Shown here in pieces: positions 23,786 to 33,018 of a stretch of DNA of 64,000 bases. The position numbers and the translations under genes are program-made. Origin of the DNA: Saccharofermentans sp. (GTDB taxonomy: Bacteria; Bacillota; Clostridia; Saccharofermentanales; Saccharofermentanaceae); contig JAILDX010000017.1 in assembly GCA_024688685.1 (NCBI GenBank), forward strand, positions 1-64,000, in the 5' to 3' direction. The stretch's first letter is position 1. The number at the start of each line of letters is the position of its first letter. Under the pieces are notes generated by a model. The model did not search any database. It saw only the letters and a list, made by a program, of their open reading frames with translations, and was not told the DNA's origin.

Positions 23786-24436
23786 ATGAAGAAAAAAGTC
23801 ATTGCAATGATGCTTTTGGCAACAATGTTTATATCGGCTTGCAGCAACGGCGGCAGCACAAATAGCTCAGAAATGTCTGCGGATAATACTGAACCTGAAT
23901 CGGTACCTGAATCAGTTGTTTTCGGGCACTACGAACAGGACGGCGATGAAAGTAATGGTCCTGAACCTATAGAATGGGATGTTATCTCAGTAGAAGACGG
24001 AAAGATGTTGCTTATAAGCAAAAATGTTTTGGGTGTCAGACCTTATTATACAGGCAACAATGTTGTAACATGGGAGTCCAGCGATCTAAGAGTATGGCTT
24101 AACAACCCTTTTTACAATAAATCTTTTGATGAATCAGAGCAGGAACAAATAGTAACTGTTACGAATTCCAATCCTGATAATCCATCATTTGGAACTGATG
24201 GTGGCAATGATACAGAAGATAAGGTCTTCTTGTTAAGTATTGATGAGGCTGAGTCTTTATTTGCTGATGATCAGGCAAGAGATGTTGGCTCCAATTATTG
24301 GCTGCGTTCACCCGGTAGCGATGGTCATTACGCTGCCTATGTCAGAGAAAGTGGAAAGGTCACAAATGGTGGTTTCGACTGCAACGACCATAATATCGGA
24401 GTAAGGCCCGCGTTGTGGATAAGCACCGATGCGTAA
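23786..24436 (+). CDS. Lipoprotein with DUF6273-type domain
   Basis: 216 residues starting MKKKVIAMMLLATMFISACS; the ISAC lipobox predicts a lipid-anchored surface protein. The domain from about residue 50 (FGHYEQDGDE, PIEWDVISVEDGKMLLISKN, then WLRSPGSDGHYAAYV and GVRPALWI) matches DUF6273, a domain common on clostridial surface proteins and of unknown function. The start is fixed by GAGGAG 8 bases upstream. An intrinsic terminator follows. Confidence 0.8.
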   Translation: MKKKVIAMMLLATMFISACSNGGSTNSSEMSADNTEPESVPESVVFGHYEQDGDESNGPEPIEWDVISVEDGKMLLISKNVLGVRPYYTGNNVVTWESSDLRVWLNNPFYNKSFDESEQEQIVTVTNSNPDNPSFGTDGGNDTEDKVFLLSIDEAESLFADDQARDVGSNYWLRSPGSDGHYAAYVRESGKVTNGGFDCNDHNIGVRPALWISTDA

Positions 24437-24456
24437 AATGATGTAAATCAACTAAA

Positions 24457-24496
24457 AGAGCTGTCTCAAAACGAAAGTAAGTGACAGCTCTTTTTA
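24457..24496 (+). terminator. Intrinsic terminator
   Basis: AGAGCTGTC-(17)-GACAGCTCT followed by TTTTTATT. The GCTGTCTCAAAA part also occurs in the hairpin at about 7290-7315. Confidence 0.85.
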
Positions 24497-24567
24497 TTAT
24501 GCGTTAATTTATATCACGTAAAATTACCACCCAATTTACTGACAACTCCATCAACCCCCTGCCCAGC

Positions 24568-24676
24568 CGTGGCAACCTTTCCGACGGACTTACCGCAGAC
24601 GCGCTAACGCCCGCTGTCAGTTCGCAGATACTGTACAGCGCGTCGAGGACTGAAGCCGGGAGCCGGTCATCAAGAC
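24568..24676 (+). repeat. Dispersed GGACT hairpin repeat, copy R2
   Basis: Contains GGACTTACCGCAG (24586-24598), inner stem ACGCGC/GCGCG(T), and TCGAGGACTGAA (24643-24654). Its right arm (GCCGGG..GGTCATCAAGACT) is complementary to the left arm of copy R3 (AGTCTGATGACC..CCCGGC), while its own left arm lacks that stretch, so about 19 bases appear deleted here. It overlaps the stop codon of the XRE-AbrB gene. Confidence 0.8.
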
Positions 24677-25086
24677 TTTTTAATAAACTCTGCCATTTTC
24701 AAAAAGCTATCCGCCTTAATAACCGCCAGCCCCTGAAACTCGTCGCCGAGTACAACAAGACGGTCGCCCGGCTTGATATCAAATATCTTGCGCGCGCGGG
24801 CCGGTATAACGATCTGTCCCTTGTCACCTACTGTCACGAGGCCGAACAGATGCTTGCCTTTCGGCGGCGCAGCAAGATTCATGTTTTCAGGAGACTCAAA
24901 GTTTACGAGGTCATCGAGCGTTACGCCTAACACCTCCGCAAGCAGCTTGCTCTGCTCGATGTTCGGGCATGTTTTCCCGCTCTCCCACTGAGCGATCGAC
25001 TGGCGTGTTACACCAACCTTATCAGCAAGATCCTCCTGAGTCATGTTGTTCAGTTTACGCAGCTGAACAAGGTTATCACTAAACAT
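24670..25086 (-). CDS. Regulator with XRE helix-turn-helix and AbrB-like domain
   Basis: 138 residues. Residues 5-60 are an XRE helix-turn-helix (LVQLRKLNNMTQEDLADKVG, then VTRQSIAQWESGKT). Residues about 82-130 are a SpoVT-AbrB swapped-hairpin domain (VTVGDKGQIVIPARARKIFD). Both halves bind DNA in other proteins. AbrB-like regulators control transition-state genes; the target here is unknown. GGAGG is at the start, and the stop of the upstream acyltransferase overlaps this Shine-Dalgarno, so the pair is probably one transcript. Confidence 0.88.
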   Translation of the reverse strand: MFSDNLVQLRKLNNMTQEDLADKVGVTRQSIAQWESGKTCPNIEQSKLLAEVLGVTLDDLVNFESPENMNLAAPPKGKHLFGLVTVGDKGQIVIPARARKIFDIKPGDRLVVLGDEFQGLAVIKADSFLKMAEFIKKS

Positions 25087-25089
25087 AAT

Positions 25090-26181
25090 TCACGCCTCCT
25101 TTTTTGATTTCTTAGGCTTCTTAATCCCCAGTACCGCCCATCTCCAGAACGGCACTCTTGATATAACCGCATTCAGCAGATAAGCTCCGGCAAAACCGCA
25201 GATGGCGCTCAGCAGATATGCGGCGACGGGCGGGATCAGACCCGGCTTTGCGAGAAACAGCGCAACAGATGATATTCCAAGATAATGGAAGATATAAAGG
25301 CCAAAGCTCCTCTTCGTCATCCACTCTGTAAACCTGTTGCTTACATCTCCGAATCTTGCCATGCCTCCGATAATCGCGAGGCTTGCAAAGTATCCGTATC
25401 CAAGGAACAGAGGGCTCTTGTAGATCGGATTATCAGCATAATTCAAACCGAAGAACGCGACGCAGAACACCACACAAAGCGCCACTGCAGCAACAGCCAG
25501 AAGCGGGAACCACTTCTTAAGAACATCTATTACTTCATCGTGCGAGAATACGAAATAACCAAGCAGGAAAACGAAGAAATAGAGTCCGAATCTGTACACG
25601 ATAATAAGGGGTGTATTGAGGATCTGTCCCGTTGCCCAGACTGCCACTGACAACAGCAGTATAACGACTATTCCGGTCTTTCTGCAGACGTTCCACAGGC
25701 GGTCCTTCTCGATCTTGCGGATAAGAACAAGAATGAGCGAGAACAGCCAGAGCATCTGGATGTACCACAGCACGCCAATACCGCTTGCAATGCAGATGAT
25801 AACTTTTACAAAGAACGGAATTCCGGCATTGTTCAGAAAGGCACCGCCTATTGATGCGTTTACATAACCCTGAATAAACTGAAAAGCAACTAATCCGATC
25901 GTGCACGGAACAAGGAGCTTTGTCGTTCTTGACTTAATAAACTCCTTGTCTGTGTGTCGGTCCAGATAGAGCCTTGAGCTGATGCCGGACACGATAAACA
26001 GAAGTATCATTATCCACGGATAGATGATGTACTGGAGAATGTCCTGATACTGCACGTCCATATCGGTTATCTTACCGACGACGCCCGCTATTCCCACAGC
26101 GTTATACATATAAATGACATGGTATATCACTACCATAACAACCGTCATCCATCTGATGTTGTCCAAATAGTGTTTTCTCAT
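25090..26181 (-). CDS. Acyltransferase 3 family membrane protein
   Basis: 363 residues with about ten membrane helices. The start MRKHYLDNIRWMTVVMVVIY followed by HVIYMYN is the conserved first helix of acyltransferase-3 proteins (OatA/WecH type), with the catalytic His. SGISSRLYLDR is the next conserved loop. The family transfers acetyl or similar groups to sugars of the cell envelope; the substrate is unknown. It lies 3 bases upstream of the XRE-AbrB regulator. Confidence 0.88.
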   Translation of the reverse strand: MRKHYLDNIRWMTVVMVVIYHVIYMYNAVGIAGVVGKITDMDVQYQDILQYIIYPWIMILLFIVSGISSRLYLDRHTDKEFIKSRTTKLLVPCTIGLVAFQFIQGYVNASIGGAFLNNAGIPFFVKVIICIASGIGVLWYIQMLWLFSLILVLIRKIEKDRLWNVCRKTGIVVILLLSVAVWATGQILNTPLIIVYRFGLYFFVFLLGYFVFSHDEVIDVLKKWFPLLAVAAVALCVVFCVAFFGLNYADNPIYKSPLFLGYGYFASLAIIGGMARFGDVSNRFTEWMTKRSFGLYIFHYLGISSVALFLAKPGLIPPVAAYLLSAICGFAGAYLLNAVISRVPFWRWAVLGIKKPKKSKKEA

Positions 26182-26316
26182 ACTATTACCACCTTTGCAA
26201 TTAATCTTAACATATTATCGACCCTGCAAACACAGCAGTCCACCAAGCAGAATTAACAGTGAACACATGATTATGTTAAAATCCGTTGCTTTTTGCGCAT
26301 GTGGTAAAATAAAACC

Positions 26317-26535
26317 ATGTTCTTTACCGGAAAACACGATAAGCTGTCATATGACAAGACACGCGAGGAACCCGTCATTCACAGGAGCATATGCACCGGT
26401 GAGACGACGGTTGGTTTCGTTGATGTCAGTACGAGAAAGTTCCGCGACATAAGAAGAGTGGACTCAGAAAAAGACATAGCCACATTCTGCCGCGAAACTG
26501 GCATCGAAAGAGATAAGATCAGGACTATCTACTGA
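26317..26535 (+). CDS. Small conserved protein, unknown function
   Basis: 72 residues starting MFFTGKHDKLSYDKTREEPV. The RSICTGETTVGFVD segment and the length match a small conserved Firmicutes protein that I remember only as hypothetical. No strong Shine-Dalgarno is visible. It ends one base before the convergent nfnB stop, so the 3' ends abut. Confidence 0.6.
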   Translation: MFFTGKHDKLSYDKTREEPVIHRSICTGETTVGFVDVSTRKFRDIRRVDSEKDIATFCRETGIERDKIRTIY

Positions 26536-27915
26536 TCAGGATTCCTTACCTTTAATGTATGCGTCGATTCCCTTTGCAGCCGCTTTGCCCGCGCCCATTG
26601 CGAGGATTACCGTAGCAGCGCCGGTAACAGCATCTCCGCCCGCAAATACGCCTTCCTTTGACGTCTTGCCGAACTCTTCTTCAGCCACGATGCAGCGGCG
26701 CTTGTTTGTCTCCAGGCCGGGTGTGGTGGATGCGATGAGAGGGTTCGGCGAGGTGCCGAGCGCCATGATGACCGCATCGGTTTCGATGACGAATTCGGAG
26801 CCTTCAACGGGCACGGGACGGCGGCGTCCTGACTGGTCGGGTTCGCCGAGTTCCATTCTGACGCACTTGATCCCGCTTACAAAATGGTTTTCATTCACGA
26901 GGATCTCAACTGGATTTGTGAGCATCTCAAAGATGATCCCCTCCTCCTTCGCGTGATGGACCTCTTCCTTTCGAGCGGGAAGTTCTTCTTCAGACCGCCT
27001 GTAGATTATCGTGACCGCAGAGCCAAGACGCAGTGCCGTTCTGGCAGCATCCATCGCAACGTTTCCGCCGCCGACGACAGCAACTCTGGCAGGCTTATAG
27101 ATAGGCGTATCAGAGTCCTCGGTAAAAGCCTTCATCAGGTTGTTGCGCGTCAGGAACTCATTGGCTGAAAAGACGCCCTTGGCATTCTCGCCGGGGATAT
27201 TCATGAACATCGGGAGGCCGGCACCGCTGCCGATAAAGACAGCCTCAAAACCTTCGTCTTCCATGAGCGAATCGATCGTAACAGACTTGCCGACGATAAC
27301 GTTCGTCTCGATCTTAACGCCCAGCTTCTTGAGGTTATCGATCTCAGGCTTTACAACCTTCTCCTTCGGAAGACGGAACTCCGGGATTCCGTATGTGAGA
27401 ACGCCGCCTGCTTCGTGAAGCGCTTCAAAAATAGTAACCTCATATCCGAGCTTCGCGAGGTCACCGGCACAAGTCAAACCTGACGGGCCTGAACCGACAA
27501 CCGCAACTTTGTGACCGTTGGGGGCAGCAGAAGAGGCAGGCTTTATTCCGGCAGCACGGGCCTTGTCAGCAACATAACGCTCGAGCTTTCCGATCGCTAT
27601 TGCATCGTCCTTTATTCCCTTTACGCACTTGGATTCGCACTGAGTCTCCTGCGGGCATACACGGCCGCAGACAGCAGGAAGAGTGGTGCACTTTGACAAC
27701 CGGGCATACGCTTCAGGGATATCGTTATCCTTAAGCGCCGCTATGAATCCGGGGATATCAACACCGACCGGGCAGCCCTTCACGCACATGGGCACCTTGC
27801 AGTTAAGACATCTTGACGCCTCCGCAACAGCCTCCTCTTCTGTATATCCGAGACATACCTCGTCAAAGTTCCCTGCTCTTACCAGGGGATCCTGTTCACT
27901 AATGGGAACTCTCAT
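26536..27915 (-). CDS. nfnB: NfnB: NADPH-binding subunit of bifurcating transhydrogenase (GltD-like)
   Basis: 459 residues. An N-terminal four-cysteine-rich domain for iron-sulfur clusters (CLNCKVPMCVKGCPVGVDIP, later CGRVCPQETQCESKC) precedes a flavoprotein core with GSGPSGLTCAGDLAKLG (FAD) and VVGGGNVAMDAARTALRLG (NADPH). This is the GltD-like fold. Beside an NfnA-type subunit it is best read as NfnB, which couples NADH and ferredoxin oxidation to NADP+ reduction. Glutamate synthase small subunit is the alternative, but no large subunit is nearby. The start ATG overlaps the nfnA stop. Confidence 0.9.
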   Translation of the reverse strand: MRVPISEQDPLVRAGNFDEVCLGYTEEEAVAEASRCLNCKVPMCVKGCPVGVDIPGFIAALKDNDIPEAYARLSKCTTLPAVCGRVCPQETQCESKCVKGIKDDAIAIGKLERYVADKARAAGIKPASSAAPNGHKVAVVGSGPSGLTCAGDLAKLGYEVTIFEALHEAGGVLTYGIPEFRLPKEKVVKPEIDNLKKLGVKIETNVIVGKSVTIDSLMEDEGFEAVFIGSGAGLPMFMNIPGENAKGVFSANEFLTRNNLMKAFTEDSDTPIYKPARVAVVGGGNVAMDAARTALRLGSAVTIIYRRSEEELPARKEEVHHAKEEGIIFEMLTNPVEILVNENHFVSGIKCVRMELGEPDQSGRRRPVPVEGSEFVIETDAVIMALGTSPNPLIASTTPGLETNKRRCIVAEEEFGKTSKEGVFAGGDAVTGAATVILAMGAGKAAAKGIDAYIKGKES

Positions 27916-28808
27916 TACTTGTCACCTCCGTCACAGTTTCCGCATCCGCCATGATGTGTGGCGCCCTCCCTGAATCTCAGGAGCGCTCTGCCTTCCTCCG
28001 TGCGGTACAGACTCATCCTCTCCATCGCCTCATCGAAATTGACCTTGAACCCGTCAAACTCCGGGCCGTCGATACATGCAAACTTCACCTCGTCTCCGAC
28101 TGTGAGCCTGCACGCACCACACATTCCTGTGCCGTCAACCATTATAGGGTTCATGCTGACGATGGTGGGAATACCGTATTTCTTTGTTGTGAGAGTACAG
28201 AACTTCATCATGATCATAGGACCGATCGAAACACACAGGTCATACTTCTTACCCTCGTTCTCGACGAGGTCGGAAATGACCTGTGTAACAAGTCCCTTGC
28301 GGCCGTACGAACCGTCATCGGTAGTTACATAAACATTGCCTGCGACAGCACGCATCTCATTCTCGTAGATAATAAGATCCTTCGTCTTTGCACCGATGAT
28401 GACATCAGCCGCAATTCCGTGCTCGTGAAGCCACTTTACCTGAGGATAAACAGGAGCCGTTCCAAGACCGCCTGCAACAAAAAGGATCTTCTTTTTCCTG
28501 ACCTCTTCAAAGTCGTCAGTTATAAGATCGGAAGGACGTCCGAGAGGGCCTGCAAAGTCGTGCAGATATTCGCCTTCTTTAAGCTGCATCATCTTTGACG
28601 TCGTGGCACCCATAGTCTGCGTAACGATGGTAATAATGCCCTCTTCCCTGTCGTAGTCACAGATTGTAAGAGGGATTCGCTCGCCGTTCTCATCAACTCT
28701 TATGATAACGAACTGTCCGGGCTGGCAGTTCTTCGCCACGCGGGGCGCAACGACCTCCATCAGGAAAATAGTATCGCTGAGGATACTCTTTCTTTTTATC
28801 AGATACAT
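27915..28808 (-). CDS. nfnA: NfnA: FAD/[2Fe-2S] subunit of bifurcating transhydrogenase
   Basis: 297 residues of the ferredoxin-NADP reductase fold. FAD region: RIPLTICDYDREEG; NAD region: FVAGGLGTAPVYPQVKWLHE. The C-terminal cysteines in DGTGMCGACRLTVGDEVKFA-C bind [2Fe-2S]. An extra His/Cys/Gly-rich tail HHGGCGNCDGG ends the protein. The family also includes sulfide dehydrogenase beta and PyrK-like proteins; overlap with nfnB supports NfnA. Confidence 0.9.
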   Translation of the reverse strand: MYLIKRKSILSDTIFLMEVVAPRVAKNCQPGQFVIIRVDENGERIPLTICDYDREEGIITIVTQTMGATTSKMMQLKEGEYLHDFAGPLGRPSDLITDDFEEVRKKKILFVAGGLGTAPVYPQVKWLHEHGIAADVIIGAKTKDLIIYENEMRAVAGNVYVTTDDGSYGRKGLVTQVISDLVENEGKKYDLCVSIGPMIMMKFCTLTTKKYGIPTIVSMNPIMVDGTGMCGACRLTVGDEVKFACIDGPEFDGFKVNFDEAMERMSLYRTEEGRALLRFREGATHHGGCGNCDGGDK

Positions 28809-28829
28809 GATAACCTCCGATTGAATATT

Positions 28830-29522
28830 CTATGCTGCAGGCTGATCTTCGATATACTCAAAATTGACCGTGTACTGAGTGTCAGAATATCTCGAAACCT
28901 GCATGATGTATTTCTCGATCAGATCCGTTGCACGAAGCTCTGCATTGAGCATCATGGACCTGTTATTAAGCAGTGATAATGTAGTATAAGTATTTGCTTC
29001 GCGGATGGCAGTCGTGACGTCGTCAGCCGTTATCTCATTCCTGGCGCGCCACCAGTCCTCACTCTCGACAACAACTGAATTGAGATCGTATGAATCAGAA
29101 TCGACATTAATGCCGCCGATCATCTGGGCATGGGGAATACGGACTGTGATAACGTTACCGTCGATCTCCATCGTAACGCGGCTCATATCAATGCCTATCG
29201 TTGCCGTACCGCTGTATTCGACCCAGAATCTCCTGTCCTGCTGAGTAAGGTCAAAGAAGCTCGTCGATGCAGGCTTTACCGCTTTTGCCACGTTGTGGAA
29301 ATATACCTCAAGGGTTGCAAGCTGGCAGATATTGCGAACCTGTATCTCCTGAGGCTTCATGCTCTCAAGCATCTCGGGCGTCAGCTCGACTTCTTCCTCA
29401 TTTACTGCGATATCAGTATCGACCTCTGTATCTGTATCTGTCTCTTCCTCTTTCCTGCCGCATGCTGCAAGAACGCCAAGGCCTAATGTAAAGATCAATA
29501 AAACGGAGAGTAATTTTTTCAT
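28830..29522 (-). CDS. DUF4230 lipoprotein
   Basis: 230 residues starting MKKLLSVLLIFTLGLGVLAA, with lipobox LAAC. The mature part begins with an acidic Thr/Asp/Glu linker, then VRNICQLATLEVYFHNVAKA and DRRFWVEYSGTATIGIDMSR, the pattern of DUF4230. This family is extracytoplasmic and of unknown role. GGAG fixes the start at 29522. It begins 2 bases after the stop of a second DUF4230-like gene. Confidence 0.8.
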   Translation of the reverse strand: MKKLLSVLLIFTLGLGVLAACGRKEEETDTDTEVDTDIAVNEEEVELTPEMLESMKPQEIQVRNICQLATLEVYFHNVAKAVKPASTSFFDLTQQDRRFWVEYSGTATIGIDMSRVTMEIDGNVITVRIPHAQMIGGINVDSDSYDLNSVVVESEDWWRARNEITADDVTTAIREANTYTTLSLLNNRSMMLNAELRATDLIEKYIMQVSRYSDTQYTVNFEYIEDQPAA

Positions 29523-29524
29523 GA

Positions 29525-30214
29525 TCAACGCTCCTTCCATATGATCTCAAGCTCGTAATCAGGATAGAACTGTCTCACCAGTGGTTCTGTCAGAGCCCTG
29601 ATCTCAGCCTCTGTATTATCCTTTGCGAGCTCAAACATCTTGGCATCTTCCCTCACACGCGAAACAAGATCATTCTCGCATCTTGACTGAGATTCTACTG
29701 AAGTCTGAGTGTTGTTATAGGACTGGTCAACGAAGAGATACTCAAGAGTGCCTGCATCAACCGAATAATCCACGATACCTACGGGAGGCAGTACGACTGT
29801 TATTGTCTTGTCACTCTCATCGCCATAGTCGATCTCGATATTCTCAGTATTGATCCCGAGGTTAACCGTTGCCTCATACGCGATGTAGTAAACGGGGCTT
29901 ACATGGTCCACATCACTGTACACTCTGCAGATAGCCTGATATTCATAGTCAAGTGTGCGCAGTTCACTGATGCCGATGATATCGTCTATCGTAGTCTTGT
30001 TCTCAATAACCTGTGCCGCATATTCCTTTTCTGAAAAATCCAGATTTGTGTCAGCATCCGGCAGGTTGTTGGCCCTGTGCTTGTTCACCAGAACGACAGT
30101 AGTAATGATGCCTGCGATCACAATGACCAGAATAGCGGAAAGTACAAGGATTATCTTCGTCTTGCGGCGTTCCCTGAAAACCATCTTCAAGTATTCCATG
30201 TCGGGTCTGGCCAT
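29525..30214 (-). CDS. DUF4230-like membrane-anchored protein
   Basis: 229 residues with one membrane helix (about residues 20-43, IILVLSAILVIVIAGIITTV) and an external domain. ELRTLDYEYQAICRVYSDVD and YIAYEATVNLGINTENIEID mirror the DUF4230 pattern of the next gene, so the two look like diverged paralogs in tandem. Function unknown. It is tightly packed between a CBS-domain gene (3 bases upstream) and its paralog. Confidence 0.75.
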   Translation of the reverse strand: MARPDMEYLKMVFRERRKTKIILVLSAILVIVIAGIITTVVLVNKHRANNLPDADTNLDFSEKEYAAQVIENKTTIDDIIGISELRTLDYEYQAICRVYSDVDHVSPVYYIAYEATVNLGINTENIEIDYGDESDKTITVVLPPVGIVDYSVDAGTLEYLFVDQSYNNTQTSVESQSRCENDLVSRVREDAKMFELAKDNTEAEIRALTEPLVRQFYPDYELEIIWKER

Positions 30215-30217
30215 AGG

Positions 30218-30655
30218 TTATTTCTCCTTAATGTTCTTCTCGTAGAAATGCCTGATTATCGCACTTCTTGTAACTATTCCGATAAACAGTCCCCTGTCGT
30301 CAACGATCGGAACAAAGTTGACATTCATCGCACGCATGATGAGATCCTCGATAGGAGCAGTAACTGCTACCGGCTGAGCCCAGTCTTCATCCGCGCGGAG
30401 ATACTTAACATCAGAAAGCGGGCACTTCTCCAGCGCCTCAATTGCCATCGTATGAGGCTCTCCGCCTTCGCCTTTCACAACATACCAGAGAAGGTTGCCC
30501 TCCCTCAGTATGCCCTTGTAATACCCGTTCCTGTCAAGCACGGGAATAGCCGTAAACCCGCCGTGGTACATCGTCTCCAAAGCCTGCCTTACAGTGCAGT
30601 CATCACAGATGTATTTAACATCCACTTTGGGGATCATAAAAAACGCAATATTCAA
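30218..30655 (-). CDS. Protein with two CBS domains
   Basis: 145 residues made of a CBS pair: MIPKVDVKYICDDCTVRQAL...GFTAIPVLDRNGYYKGILRE and APIEDLIMRAMNVNFVPIVD...GLFIGIVTRSAIIRHF. CBS pairs bind adenine nucleotides or similar ligands and regulate partner proteins. There is no catalytic domain. It sits between the esterase and the DUF4230 pair with 2-3 base gaps, so it is in the same transcript. Confidence 0.88.
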   Translation of the reverse strand: MNIAFFMIPKVDVKYICDDCTVRQALETMYHGGFTAIPVLDRNGYYKGILREGNLLWYVVKGEGGEPHTMAIEALEKCPLSDVKYLRADEDWAQPVAVTAPIEDLIMRAMNVNFVPIVDDRGLFIGIVTRSAIIRHFYEKNIKEK

Positions 30656-30657
30656 TC

Positions 30658-32256
30658 CTATATTCCTCCAAGATCCTTTTCCACACTGACTGAAAAAGGT
30701 GCTGCCGCCAGTCCGTTATCTGCATAGAGCGGCATCATGCCATAACTGAAATATCCATACCTTACCTTGACGGGGAACTCAACCCCGGGGCATGTCAGTA
30801 TTACCGTCTTGCCGTCGAAATCAACCGACGCGCCTGCCCTGTAGAACTCTCCGTCCTCACCTGCGACCTCGAAACCTGTCTCTTCGGAATCAAATCCCGT
30901 TATGATATTGAGCAGCAGGAAATCGCCTCCGAAAGTCACCTCGACACCGTCTCCCCTTCTCGCATCAATGATATACGGTGCGCGTGCGGGGATCTCGTTA
31001 TACCCGTACACAAATTTGAGAGCCATTGCACCCATTCTCTGACCAGGTGTCTTCTTATCAGACGGGTGAATGTTATTAAACTCTCCGCAGTCAGCCAGGA
31101 CTGTCATGTACACATTCTTGACCTTTTTTGCCACCATCTGCTGCTGTTCGCGGAGAGTCGGCCATGTCATATCATCGTAGTCCATGAACTTTCTCTCTTT
31201 GGTGATGAACATCGGAAGCTGACAGAAGATAAACGGCATCTCAGGGTTAACAAAAACCTCGCGCCACTCCTCTATCATGCTCTCGAAAACAGGTCCGTAA
31301 ATATTCGCGTGATCCTCACAGTCCGTCTCACCCTGATAGAAGATGACACCTCTGATATTGAACGGCGCAACACGCTTTATCATGCACTCGAACATCGCTC
31401 CCGGATGAAGCGTCGCCCTGTAGCTCACCGGTGCCGGCCACGGGAAAACACCGAGCTTCTCCTCAGCCACTCCGTATGTCGTATAAGGGTTCTCGCGGAG
31501 AAGGGCACCGAGCCTGTTGTCGTAATCGTTCAGCTTACGGTCATAATCCTTTGCAAGATCATCATATTCCTCATCAGAAAAGATAGCTGCCTTCCTGTCA
31601 AAATCCCTGATAAACTTCTTGCCTTCGGGAGTCGATGAGAGCTTATCCGTACTGAGCCAGCACGATATCGAAGTCCCTCCCAGATAGCATCCGATTATTC
31701 CTATCTTGCTGTCGATCCTCGCTTCCAGATTCCTCGCGAAATAGAACGCAATGCCGGACATTCCGCGGCATGTCTCAGAATCGATCACGACCCATCCGGA
31801 ATCCTCCTCAGCCATCCTCTGTTCCTCATCCATATTGCCGGCCGCCGGAACGTTGTAAAAATGGATCTCTGTTTTGGGAGTCTTCTCTATCTCGTACTTT
31901 GCATACTCACTCCTTACGAGCGGGTATTCCATATTGCTCTGACCTGCTGCAAGCCACACCTCACCGGCATAGCACTCGGAAATGATATCTTCAACTGACC
32001 AGTCCGTCTCGCCGTCAGCAACTGAATACACCCTGAACTCAAAAGGACCGTCAGGCTTCTCCACAGGCTTAAGCCCTGCGATAAACATATTGTCTTCGCC
32101 CGGCTGAACCTGCACCTCATCAACGAGTTCTTCGTCCTTGATAAGCTGCACACAGATATAGCAGGGCTCCGTTGCTTCTCCGAAAACCCTGATCTCGGTC
32201 CCCCACTGAAAGACCATATTGTCCTTGAAAATTCCGTTAAGTCTAATTCGATTCAT
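30658..32256 (-). CDS. Sialate O-acetylesterase-like SGNH hydrolase
   Basis: 532 residues. The catalytic-serine block AAGQSNMEYPL (near residue 105), the VIFYQGETDC block and the late NIHPSDKKTPGQRMG (His/Asp part of the triad) define the sialate O-acetylesterase group of SGNH hydrolases. N- and C-terminal beta-sandwich regions frame the core. There is no signal peptide, so it probably acts on imported acetylated sugars from glycans or hemicellulose. Start MNRIRLNG is consistent with the family; Shine-Dalgarno is weak. Confidence 0.85.
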   Translation of the reverse strand: MNRIRLNGIFKDNMVFQWGTEIRVFGEATEPCYICVQLIKDEELVDEVQVQPGEDNMFIAGLKPVEKPDGPFEFRVYSVADGETDWSVEDIISECYAGEVWLAAGQSNMEYPLVRSEYAKYEIEKTPKTEIHFYNVPAAGNMDEEQRMAEEDSGWVVIDSETCRGMSGIAFYFARNLEARIDSKIGIIGCYLGGTSISCWLSTDKLSSTPEGKKFIRDFDRKAAIFSDEEYDDLAKDYDRKLNDYDNRLGALLRENPYTTYGVAEEKLGVFPWPAPVSYRATLHPGAMFECMIKRVAPFNIRGVIFYQGETDCEDHANIYGPVFESMIEEWREVFVNPEMPFIFCQLPMFITKERKFMDYDDMTWPTLREQQQMVAKKVKNVYMTVLADCGEFNNIHPSDKKTPGQRMGAMALKFVYGYNEIPARAPYIIDARRGDGVEVTFGGDFLLLNIITGFDSEETGFEVAGEDGEFYRAGASVDFDGKTVILTCPGVEFPVKVRYGYFSYGMMPLYADNGLAAAPFSVSVEKDLGGI

Positions 32257-32271
32257 ACGCTCACAATAATT

Positions 32272-33018
32272 TTACCACTTTATCAACTTTAATATCCAAC
32301 TGTGAGGAATGATTTTAGCGGCAAAACGAAAAAGCTTTTCCGCCATTCCGGGAGTGAGCATTGCTTTTCCTTTATCGGCCGCCCTGAGCGACTTTACGGC
32401 GATTTCATCAGGTTTTTTTGAGATGCTTTTGCGGAATCCTTTAAACCCTTCCCCGCTCCCCGTTGCCCTCCTGTTGAAATCAGTCTCGACAGGGCCCGGA
32501 TTGACGCACGTTACCGTGATCTTTTTACCCTTAAGTTCCTGCCTGATCGCTCTCGAAAATGATATTACATACGACTTTGATGCAGCATAAACTGTAAAGC
32601 CGGGCTGCGGCAGAAAGCCCGCCGACGACGCAATGTTTATGATCTTTGATCCTGCCTTCATATAGGGGATTACTGCTCTCGTAAGCAACGTCAGCGCTCT
32701 GCAGTTTACATCCAGCATTGCACTTATTTTTTCCTCGTCAGTTGACGCGAAATCCTGTCTCGTTCCGAGACCTGCGGAGTTGATCAGGAATACTACGTCA
32801 GGCGTCTCGTTTCTGAGTCTTTCCGTTATGGGTTCAATCGTCTCTGAAAGATCTGCGCAGATGGATATGACCATGTCTTCCGCAAGTGTTCTGAGTTTTT
32901 CTCCATTGCGTCCGACCACCCAGATCTTATCAACATCAGATCTGCTTTTCAGGAGTTTTATAAAAGCTTCTCCAATCCCTGAAGTCGCCCCTGTAACTAT
33001 CGCGATCCTGTCCATCAT
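32272..33018 (-). CDS. Short-chain dehydrogenase/reductase
   Basis: 248 residues, classical SDR. The cofactor motif TGATSGIG is at residues 9-16, followed by a NSAG motif, Ser in IASSAGF and the catalytic YAASK. The pattern fits NADP-dependent SDRs of the YqjQ/DltE-like group. The substrate is unknown. The start overlaps the stop of the preceding membrane protein gene (ATGATG), which indicates translational coupling. Confidence 0.9.
   Translation of the reverse strand: MMDRIAIVTGATSGIGEAFIKLLKSRSDVDKIWVVGRNGEKLRTLAEDMVISICADLSETIEPITERLRNETPDVVFLINSAGLGTRQDFASTDEEKISAMLDVNCRALTLLTRAVIPYMKAGSKIINIASSAGFLPQPGFTVYAASKSYVISFSRAIRQELKGKKITVTCVNPGPVETDFNRRATGSGEGFKGFRKSISKKPDEIAVKSLRAADKGKAMLTPGMAEKLFRFAAKIIPHSWILKLIKW

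Noticed and set aside
26536..28808. Glutamate synthase small subunit with dihydroorotate dehydrogenase electron transfer subunit
   Set aside because: Either name is possible by family alone, but no glutamate synthase large subunit or pyr gene is nearby, and the overlapping pair fits NfnAB better.
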